Shown: positions 1 to 6,708 of the stretch, one piece after another
How positions within the stretch are numbered: position 1 is the stretch's first letter
Layout: each line of letters opens with the position of its first letter
Source of the DNA: Candidatus Didemnitutus sp.
Lineage (GTDB): Bacteria; Verrucomicrobiota; Verrucomicrobiia; Opitutales; Opitutaceae
NCBI GenBank assembly: GCA_023701285.1
Contig: JAMPXH010000013.1
Span: forward strand, 1-53,895
Length of the DNA stretch: 53,895 nt
Direction: 5' to 3'
Notes under the pieces: generated by a model
The model's input: the letters and a program-made list of their open reading frames with translations, nothing else
Database searches by the model: none
Told to the model about the DNA's origin: nothing
Program-made: the position numbers and the translations under genes

Positions 1-2192
1 CCGAGCAGGCGGAGCGTGCCGGCGGCGACCGTGGTGCCGCCGGTGTGGCGGTTGACGGCGGTCAACTCGACCGTGCCCGGACCCTCGATGCGCAACGCGC
101 CGGAGGCGGTGTCGTCCTGCGCGATGCCTTCGAGGCGCACGGTGCCACCCTCGGCGGCGCGGACGGTGAGTTCGCGTTGGAGAAAGATCGCCCCGGTGAA
201 GCGCGAGACGGTGGCGCCGGTGTTGCCGATGACGGCGGCGGCGGGCTGGTTGCCGGCTTCGATCTGGAGCGGGCGCGCGACGGTGTAGGCGCCGTCGATG
301 AGGAGCGCGGCTTCCTCGCCGGCGCCGGCGTAGGCGGCGGTGCCGAGGCGGACGCGGTAGCTGGAACGGCCGAGGGCGCCGGGCGCGTTGTGCGGCGCGT
401 CGGCGGCGACGAGCGCGGTGCCGCGGCCGACGAGGAGCGTGCCGTTGGCAGCGGCCTCGGCGGTGCTGCCGAAGGTGCTGTCGGAGCTGGAGAGTCGCAG
501 CGTGCCCGAGCCGCGGTGGATGACGTTGCGCAGGCTGTGCACGGGGCCGGCGAGTTCGAGCGTGCCCGGGCCGGTGGCGGTGAGCTCGGTGGCGGTGGTG
601 GATTGCACGGTGCCGGTGAGCGTCAGGCGTCCGCCGGCGACGGCGGTGGCGAAGGTGGTGGCGGCCTCGAGCGTGAGCGGCGAGGCGAGCGTGGCCGCGG
701 TGGCGTCGAGGAGTTCCAAGGCGCCGGAGCGGCCGGCGGCGCCGGTGCCGGCGAGGGCGACGGACTCGACGGCGGTGCTGGCGACGCCTTCGCCGAGGGC
801 GAGCGTGCCGCCGGAGGAGATGCGCGTGCCGGCGGCGGTGCCGCCGAGCGCGCCGTTGGCGGCGACGAGCAGCGTGCCCCGCAAGACCTGCGTCTCACCG
901 GTGTGTGCGTTGGCGGCGCCGAGGCGGGTGGTGCCGCCGCCGATGTGGCGCAGCGGACCGAAGGTGGCTTCGAGCGGCGCGCGGAGGTCGATCGCGCCGC
1001 TGTTGAGGATATTCAGTGTCTCCCCTGCGAGGGTGGCGCGCAGGGGTGCGGTGAAGGCGAGCGCGGCGCCGGGCGCGGTGCTGAATTGGTTGAGATGCAG
1101 GGGCGCCTCGGCGACGACGGGCAATGCGATGGTCTGCGGCGTGGTGACGCGGGCGTTCACGGTGACGGCGCCGGCGCCGGAGCTGCCGAGGCGGAGGACG
1201 GCGGCGGGAAAATCGGCGCGCGCGACGAAGGTGAGCGCGGGCAGCTGCGGGTGATCGAGGTAGATCTCGCGCGCGGCCTTGTCGGCGCCGGCGATGGTGA
1301 TGGTGGCGGGCACCGTCGGGCGGTTGAAGATGGCGGCGTCGGCCGCGCGCGGGTAGCGTCCGGAGGCCCAGTTGGTCTCGGTGCCCCAGTTGTTGCTGGC
1401 GGTCGAGGTGAAGCCGGGCGTGTCGTAGGCGCGCACGTAGTCGACGCTCATGCGGCTGCCGTCGAGGCCGGGACCGGGCGTGCCGGCGAAGTCGGCGACC
1501 TTGGTGGAGAAGAGGAGTTCGAGCGGGATGAAGGTCTCGGCGTCGCGCAGGGTGGTGGCGGCGAGGGTGAGCTTGAGTTCGCCGTTGAAGTAGAAGCGCA
1601 GGGTGTTGTCGTGCGCCCATTCCATGGCGTAGGTGTGGTAACCGGCGGAGAGGTCGACGCTGGCGGTGGCCTTGCCGCCCTTGCCGATGTGGGTGGGCGC
1701 CCAGTCGTGCGTGTTGTAGTTCAGCTTGTTCGTGTAATGCGCCTCCATGATGTCGAGCTCCATACGGTCGATCACGTTGGCGGCGATGCTGTAGGGCGCG
1801 GGCGTGTTGAGCCAGAAGGCGTTGTTCAGGCCGCTGGCGGCGCCGATGCGGAAGCGCGCCTCGTAATACCCGAAGCGCTGCGTCCAGAAGCGCGTGGCGA
1901 GCTTGCCCTCGCGCCAGAGGTCGTTGCCGGAGCCGTCCTGGCCGATCTTCTCGGTGATGAGATGGAGGGAGCCGTTCTCCACCACGACATTCGGGCGCGC
2001 GGGATCGATGGCCCAGACGGCGGCGTCGAGCGCGGGGCCGTTGAAATCGTCGGAGAAGGTCAGTTCGTAGCCCGCGGGGGCCTGCGCGCGCAGCAGGTGG
2101 GGCGTGACAAGAATGGGCAGCACGAACAGCAGCGCCACGCCGACGAGCGGACGTCGACGGACAAACCGGACCGGGGACGGGGCAGACAGCAT
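1..2192 (-). CDS. GH16 endo-glycanase fused to autotransporter-associated beta repeats (3' end outside window)
   Basis: A secreted family 16 glycoside hydrolase; the frame is open from 2192 to the window edge, so at least 730 residues are present and the C-terminus is missing. Residues 1-37 form a signal peptide ending near LLRAQA. A GH16 domain follows to about residue 235. It carries the catalytic signature E145-L-D147-I-M-E150, where the first Glu is the nucleophile and the last the acid/base in this retaining family, and a closing YVRAYDTPGF strand. The remaining ~490 residues are Gly/Thr/Ala-rich and repeat short strands such as GTLLVA, GTLALG and GTLRL, as in autotransporter-associated beta-solenoids, which suggests surface display. 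The exact substrate (galactan, glucan or agar type) cannot be read from the motif. A palindromic operator lies 79 bp upstream, with a hairpin between it and the ATG. Confidence 0.85.
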   Translation of the reverse strand, partial: MLSAPSPVRFVRRRPLVGVALLFVLPILVTPHLLRAQAPAGYELTFSDDFNGPALDAAVWAIDPARPNVVVENGSLHLITEKIGQDGSGNDLWREGKLATRFWTQRFGYYEARFRIGAASGLNNAFWLNTPAPYSIAANVIDRMELDIMEAHYTNKLNYNTHDWAPTHIGKGGKATASVDLSAGYHTYAMEWAHDNTLRFYFNGELKLTLAATTLRDAETFIPLELLFSTKVADFAGTPGPGLDGSRMSVDYVRAYDTPGFTSTASNNWGTETNWASGRYPRAADAAIFNRPTVPATITIAGADKAAREIYLDHPQLPALTFVARADFPAAVLRLGSSGAGAVTVNARVTTPQTIALPVVAEAPLHLNQFSTAPGAALAFTAPLRATLAGETLNILNSGAIDLRAPLEATFGPLRHIGGGTTRLGAANAHTGETQVLRGTLLVAANGALGGTAAGTRISSGGTLALGEGVASTAVESVALAGTGAAGRSGALELLDATAATLASPLTLEAATTFATAVAGGRLTLTGTVQSTTATELTATGPGTLELAGPVHSLRNVIHRGSGTLRLSSSDSTFGSTAEAAANGTLLVGRGTALVAADAPHNAPGALGRSSYRVRLGTAAYAGAGEEAALLIDGAYTVARPLQIEAGNQPAAAVIGNTGATVSRFTGAIFLQRELTVRAAEGGTVRLEGIAQDDTASGALRIEGPGTVELTAVNRHTGGTTVAAGTLRLL

Positions 2193-2220
2193 GGGGTGGA
2201 ACGACGCAGGCAAACGAAAC

Positions 2221-2245
2221 GGGGCGACCATCATTCAGTCGCCCC
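2221..2245 (-). terminator. 8-bp stem hairpin between the SGNH gene and the GH16 gene
   Basis: GGGGCGAC and GTCGCCCC form a perfect 8-bp stem around a 9-base loop. On the minus strand it is followed by GTTTCGTTTG, a weak U-tract, so it could terminate the operon ending at 2309. It also lies between the operator (2271-2285) and the GH16 start codon, so it may instead be a structured 5' leader. The sequence alone does not decide. Confidence 0.5.
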
Positions 2246-2270
2246 GGCAGAACTCCGCAACGGGAGCACG

Positions 2271-2285
2271 GGTCAATGGTTGACC
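2271..2285. promoter_or_regulatory. Operator 1: GGTCAA-TGG-TTGACC
   Basis: A perfect inverted repeat with 6-bp arms and a 3-bp spacer, 79 bp upstream of the GH16 start. It is one of nine related sites in this window, each in a gap in front of a transcription unit. The size and symmetry fit a LacI-family dimer; the repressor encoded at 23347-24447 is the natural candidate (inference). Confidence 0.65.
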
Positions 2286-2308
2286 CTGCGGACGGGCCGC
2301 GCGCGGTG

Positions 2309-3085
2309 TCAGCGCATCAGCTCGGCGAGGCGCGGCGCGAGGTCGGCATACCAGACGTCGTAGCCCTGGTGTCCGGGGTGCAGCTTGTCGGGCATGATGT
2401 CGGCGGGGATCTCGCCCTGGGCGTCGAGGAAGCCCGCGCCGATGTCGATGAAGCGGATGTCCCGGCCGTCGGCGAGGGGAGCGAGGTGGCGGTTGAGTTC
2501 GGCGACGCGGGTGCGGAGCGCGCTGCCGGCGGTGGCGCGCGGGAACACGGCGTAGAGCAGGATGGTGGCGCGCGGGAGCTTGGCGCGGATCGTCTCGAGC
2601 AGGCGCTGCACGCCGGCGGCGGCCCACTCGGGGCGCTCGTCGGCGAAGTGGCCGAGATTGTTCGTGCCGATCATCATCACGACGACCTTGGGGTCGATGC
2701 CGTCGAGTTCGCCGTTCTGCAGGCGCCAGAGGACGTCCTCGGTGCGCTCGGCGCTGATGCCGAAGTTGGCGGGCTGGTAGGGCGCGAACTTGAGCCAGGT
2801 GAGCTCGCCCTTGCGCGGCCAGAAATCGGTGATCGAGTCGCCGAGGAAGAGCACGCCGACGGGGCCGTGCTGGATGCGGGCGAGAAACTCGGCGTGGCGG
2901 CGCGGGTTGCGGTTGTTCGGCGTGACCGCGCTCTCCGGCGTGCGCGGCGGCGGCACGGGGGCCGCGATGGGCGGCGTGGTCGCGACCGGAGCGACCGGCG
3001 CGGCGGGTTGCGCGTGACCGGTGGCGCAGCCGGCGAGGCCGAGCGCGAGAAGAAGGGCGAGGGGGGCGGAACGATGACGTTTCAT
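2309..3085 (-). CDS. SGNH/GDSL-family esterase, lipoprotein
   Basis: A 258-residue lipoprotein. The lipobox L17-A-G-C20 predicts lipid anchoring after a short signal peptide. A Pro/Ala-rich linker (about residues 26-55) precedes the hydrolase domain. SGNH blocks are visible: G82-D-S84-I-T (nucleophile Ser), G140-T-N-N143 (oxyanion Asn) and D233-K-L-H236-P (catalytic Asp/His). The fold resembles the PAF-acetylhydrolase-like branch. In this context it probably removes acetyl groups from polysaccharide (inference). It is the last gene of the six-gene minus-strand operon, 22 bp after the GH106 stop. It could act on another ester, but the catalytic blocks are clear. Confidence 0.88.
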   Translation of the reverse strand: MKRHRSAPLALLLALGLAGCATGHAQPAAPVAPVATTPPIAAPVPPPRTPESAVTPNNRNPRRHAEFLARIQHGPVGVLFLGDSITDFWPRKGELTWLKFAPYQPANFGISAERTEDVLWRLQNGELDGIDPKVVVMMIGTNNLGHFADERPEWAAAGVQRLLETIRAKLPRATILLYAVFPRATAGSALRTRVAELNRHLAPLADGRDIRFIDIGAGFLDAQGEIPADIMPDKLHPGHQGYDVWYADLAPRLAELMR

Positions 3086-3107
3086 GGGTAGAGGCGGAAC
3101 GAAAGAA

Positions 3108-6100
3108 TCAACGCAGCAATGGAACGCTCTCAGACATGACTAGGCGCACCGGGCCAAGCAACCCTGCGGGCAAAAGCGGTGTGTCAACGGCGTGGAAGCG
3201 CCAAGTCGAGAAGGCGGCCCGCTCGCGCCGGGCGATCGCCGCGGCGTCGTGCCACCACGCGGGGAATTCCGCGAGTGCGCCGGCGACGTTGCCGCGCGCA
3301 TGGTAGGTGGCGTCGGGCGGGAGCTGCTCGTCGCCGATGAGGCGGTTGACCCAGCGGTTGGCGACCTCGACGCGCAGGCGGTTGACGCCGGGTTGGAGCG
3401 CGGCGGTCACGTCGACGACGAAGGGTGCGCGCCAGAGCGTGGCGAGCGGTCGGCCGTTGAGCGTTACGCGCGCAAGATCTTGCACGGCGCCGAGGTCGAG
3501 CCACGTGCGGCGCGCGGTGCTGGATGCGTTGGCCGGCGGAAGCTCGAAGGTCGTCTCGTAGGTGGCGACGCCGGAGAAATAGCGCGCGGCGGTGTCGGGT
3601 TGCTCCGTGAGCGAACCAAGCGCGGCCAGCGTGCGCGCGGGCGGCGCGTGGCGCGGCGCGGCGAAGCTCACCTGCCACGGTGCGGTTAGCGGCTGCGCGG
3701 TGGCCGGAGCGTCGACGCGGTGTGTGAGGGTGTGGCCGTCGGAGAACGTGACCGTGTAGGTGCCGGCGTTCTCGACCGTCCAGGCGTCCGCGAGCGTGGC
3801 GCGCAGCGAGAGCGGCAGCGTGACGCCATCGCGCTGCACGCGCACGGGCCAGACGCTTGGGCGTGGCGTGCGGAATACGACCCAGAGCGAGTCCCCGGCG
3901 TCGAGCGCGAGCGTGAACGTGGTGCGTCCGGCGGCGACGGCGTAGGCTGCGGCGGGCACGATGCGCCCGCTCTCCGCGTCCCACAGTTCGGGCGCGCGGT
4001 CGCCGACGCGGAAATCAAACTCGGCCGTCACGCGTGCGCCGCTCTGGTTGGTGAGGAAATAGAAATCGCCCTCGTCTGACGCGCGATGGGCGAAGCGCAC
4101 GTCGGCACCGGTGGCTCCGGAACGCACGAGCAGGTCGGGCGCGGCGCCGCAGCGGGCGAGCGCGGTCGCGAGATCGGCGGCGGGCGGACGGGCGGATCGC
4201 CAGATCGCCGCGACGGCGGCGTCCCACGCAGCGCGCGCGTGCGTGGCCTCGGGCAGGCCGGCCGGTGCGAACGGCGCTGGACCGGCGAGCGTCGCGCCGG
4301 CGGCATGCAGGCGCGCGAGCTCGCGCAGCGTCTCCGCGGTGGCGGTCCATTGCGCCGGGAGTTGCAGCACGCGGTAGCGCGCGCCGCCGGCGCTGACGAG
4401 CGCGCCGTCCGCCACGCGGAGCTGCGCCAGCTGGGCCGGCGTGATATTGTCCTCACGATAACCGTCGAGCGGCGGCGCGGGCGGCTCGCGGTATTCGGTC
4501 TTCAACCGGTCCTCGTGCAGGCGCAGCAGGTCCACGACGGCGCGGCCGTGCTGGAGCAGGAGCTGGTTGCGCTTCACGTAGTCGAACCAGCCGCCGGCGA
4601 GCGGCCACCAGGAATTGAGACGGCCAAACTGCGTGCCGTAGCGGCCGTGCGTGAAGCCCGGGGCGAGTTCGCTGCGCGGCTGGTGCACGTAGGAGTGGAG
4701 CACGAAACCCGTCACGCCCGCGGCGAAGGCGGCGTCGCCGAGCGTCTTCAGCGCGGCGGGATGCTCGGACCAGCCCGAGACAGGCGGGCGCGACGTGAAC
4801 GCCTCGGCGAGCACCAACGGGTTGCCTGCGAGGTGCGCGGCGCCAGGCGTGAAGTCGAGCGCCTTGAACAGGCCGTGGTTCCAGAACTCGATCATCGGCA
4901 CGTCGACGCGCGCGAGCGCGCGGGGCTCGTCGAGCACGCCGCCGTAGGGTTCCGCGAAGAGCTTCAGGCCGTGCGCGTGGCTGAGCTCCTGCAAGGCGCC
5001 GTAGTAATTCTCGGCATAGAGCTCGCCGAGCGTGCGGCGGTAATCGGCGAGAAACGCCTCGGTCGCGGCGCGGTCGCCGACGACGTGGCCGGCCAGCGCC
5101 GGCAGGAACGCGGTGAGCGCGTAGCCGCGGCGGCGCGCGAATTCCGTCGGGAAGGCGTCGGTCCACGTCTGCGGGCCGGCTTCCCAGCTGTCGACCAGCA
5201 CGCCCGTGAGGCTGCGTCCGGCCAGCGGGCCGGCCTCGCGGACGATGCGGCCGAGCGCGTGCTCGAAGTGATGCGCGACGGCGGCGCGGTCGAGCTTGTC
5301 GACCTCAAGGCCGGTGCCTTCCGGCGGCGCGGGGTGGTTCTTGCGGGCGGCGGTGGTGAAGCCGAAGCGCAGCACGCGCCAGCGTCCGGCGGGCGCGGTC
5401 CAGTCGAGCGTGCCGTCGGGGCGCAGCAGCGCGGTGAGGTCGACGACTTCCGTCGCGGCGAACTCACCGGTGGCCGACGCGTCCCACTCGGCCGGCGCGG
5501 AGGCGGCGGGTGAGGATTTGAGCCCGGTCTTCTCCGCGAGGGCGCCGACGCGCACGGGCGCGCCGCGGTCCGGCACCGCGAGCACGGCGACGTCACGGTA
5601 GAAATCGAGTTGCGCGGGCGGACGCTCCAACGGGCCGCGCGCGGATGAGCCGCCGTCGAGCGTCGTCTCGCTCCAGGTGAGCATCTTCATGGATTGCGCG
5701 ACGGAGTTCCACGGGCCGCCGCTCGTGGCCCAGCCGGCGCAGTTCATGAGCACGATCTCGACGCCGACCTCGGCGGCGGTGCGGATCGCGTATTGGACGT
5801 TGGCGTGCCAGGCGTCGGTGCCGTAACGCGTCGGACCGGCGGGCAGGTAAAGGCTGCCCTCGAAGAGCATCGCGCCACGGATGCCGGTGCGGCGCATGTC
5901 CTCGAGGTCGGCGCGGATGCCTTCCTGGGTGACGTTGCCGTTGATCCAGATCCAGTAAACCCACGGGCCGGCCGAGGCGGGCGGTGCGCGGAATTGCGTG
6001 GCAAGCGACTCCGTGGGCGGCGCGGCGAGCGCGGACCCGGATGCGCCGCCGCCGAGCAGCGCGAGCCCGAGAAGAAGGCTGCGCCACGCTCCGGCGCGAC

Positions 6101-6173
6101 GGGAGGGACGGAAGCGGAGAGTGGAATCAGCCGGCGCGCGGCAGGGGGCGGAGGGCTTTGGTCTTGTCGCCAT
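3108..6173 (-). CDS. GH106-family alpha-L-rhamnosidase
   Basis: A 1021-residue secreted enzyme. GH106 enzymes hydrolyse terminal alpha-L-rhamnose. Recognisable family segments are WIWINGNVT near residue 75, GWATSGGPWN near 145, DSWEAGPQ near 325, LAEAFTSRP near 456 and the SYVHQP segment near 490. A C-terminal jelly roll (about 870-1000) contains VTLNGRPLATLWR and VANRWVNR, the GH2-like sugar-binding module typical of GH106. The ATG at 6173 overlaps the upstream small gene by 47 bp. The hydrophobic signal core starts only near residue 30, so the true start may be slightly downstream at a non-ATG codon. It probably takes rhamnose from oligosaccharides released by the other enzymes; RhaT encoded in the same locus imports L-rhamnose. 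Confidence 0.85.
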   Translation of the reverse strand: MATRPKPSAPCRAPADSTLRFRPSRRAGAWRSLLLGLALLGGGASGSALAAPPTESLATQFRAPPASAGPWVYWIWINGNVTQEGIRADLEDMRRTGIRGAMLFEGSLYLPAGPTRYGTDAWHANVQYAIRTAAEVGVEIVLMNCAGWATSGGPWNSVAQSMKMLTWSETTLDGGSSARGPLERPPAQLDFYRDVAVLAVPDRGAPVRVGALAEKTGLKSSPAASAPAEWDASATGEFAATEVVDLTALLRPDGTLDWTAPAGRWRVLRFGFTTAARKNHPAPPEGTGLEVDKLDRAAVAHHFEHALGRIVREAGPLAGRSLTGVLVDSWEAGPQTWTDAFPTEFARRRGYALTAFLPALAGHVVGDRAATEAFLADYRRTLGELYAENYYGALQELSHAHGLKLFAEPYGGVLDEPRALARVDVPMIEFWNHGLFKALDFTPGAAHLAGNPLVLAEAFTSRPPVSGWSEHPAALKTLGDAAFAAGVTGFVLHSYVHQPRSELAPGFTHGRYGTQFGRLNSWWPLAGGWFDYVKRNQLLLQHGRAVVDLLRLHEDRLKTEYREPPAPPLDGYREDNITPAQLAQLRVADGALVSAGGARYRVLQLPAQWTATAETLRELARLHAAGATLAGPAPFAPAGLPEATHARAAWDAAVAAIWRSARPPAADLATALARCGAAPDLLVRSGATGADVRFAHRASDEGDFYFLTNQSGARVTAEFDFRVGDRAPELWDAESGRIVPAAAYAVAAGRTTFTLALDAGDSLWVVFRTPRPSVWPVRVQRDGVTLPLSLRATLADAWTVENAGTYTVTFSDGHTLTHRVDAPATAQPLTAPWQVSFAAPRHAPPARTLAALGSLTEQPDTAARYFSGVATYETTFELPPANASSTARRTWLDLGAVQDLARVTLNGRPLATLWRAPFVVDVTAALQPGVNRLRVEVANRWVNRLIGDEQLPPDATYHARGNVAGALAEFPAWWHDAAAIARRERAAFSTWRFHAVDTPLLPAGLLGPVRLVMSESVPLLR

Positions 6174-6708
6174 AAATCCAGCGCTGGCCGAACGCGCGGT
6201 TCTTGATCGTGTCGGGCCAGTTGCCGAGGCCGCGCACGTAGAGATGACCGTCGAGCAGGGCGTCCCAGTCAGCGCGGAGCACGGCGGCGGCGAAGGCGCG
6301 GTTCACTTGCGCGACGCCCTCGGTGTGGGCGTGATCGACGAGCAATTCCTGCTGCGTGCGGTCGAGTGCGGCGAAGGGCCGGTCGGGAAACTCGCGTGCG
6401 AGCCACGTCGCCAATTCCGCGGCGGTGGCGGCGAGCCCGCGGCGCAGGTGCTGCTCCGCGGCGGCGGGCGTCTCGCCGGCGTGGTAAAGCGCGGCGTCGT
6501 CGACCGGACGGCCGTAGCCGATGCGCCGGCCGTAGAGCGTGGAGTAAGGGAAGAATTTTCCGTCGCGCCGGCCGAAGTCGTGCGGATTCGTGACGCTCTT
6601 CATGTAGGCCACGAAGTCGTCCGTGAGCGGGAAGGATTCGGCGGCCGGCGCGGCGGTGAAGGCGAGGCCGGCGAACGCGAGCAGGAGAAGGCGGTGGAGC
6701 GGCTTCAT
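6127..6708 (-). CDS. Small secreted lysozyme-like protein (partner 1 of large member A1)
   Basis: A 193-residue protein with signal peptide MKPLHRLLLLAFAGLAFTAA. Its ATG overlaps the TGA of the preceding large gene (ATGA, 6705-6708), implying translational coupling. It is paralogous to the protein at 14266-14877. Shared stretches are RRDGKFFPYST..GRRIGY (residues 47-65), ATAAELATWL, QELLVDHAHTEGV and IKNRAFG.RWI near the C-terminus. The pattern 'Y-S/D-x-x-G-x-x-IGYG ... Q-x-x-LVDHA-x-x-G' recalls the T4-lysozyme/GH24 fold. However, no Glu occupies the usual catalytic position before the FPYS segment. A non-catalytic or altered lysozyme-like protein is therefore the best guess; the function is unknown to me. 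Confidence 0.75.
   Translation of the reverse strand: MKPLHRLLLLAFAGLAFTAAPAAESFPLTDDFVAYMKSVTNPHDFGRRDGKFFPYSTLYGRRIGYGRPVDDAALYHAGETPAAAEQHLRRGLAATAAELATWLAREFPDRPFAALDRTQQELLVDHAHTEGVAQVNRAFAAAVLRADWDALLDGHLYVRGLGNWPDTIKNRAFGQRWIYGDKTKALRPLPRAG

Noticed and set aside
45-2363. A long plus-strand open frame rich in Gly/Ala/Arg opposite the GH16 gene
   Set aside because: Low-complexity translation typical of an antisense frame in GC-rich DNA; the minus strand encodes clear GH16 motifs.
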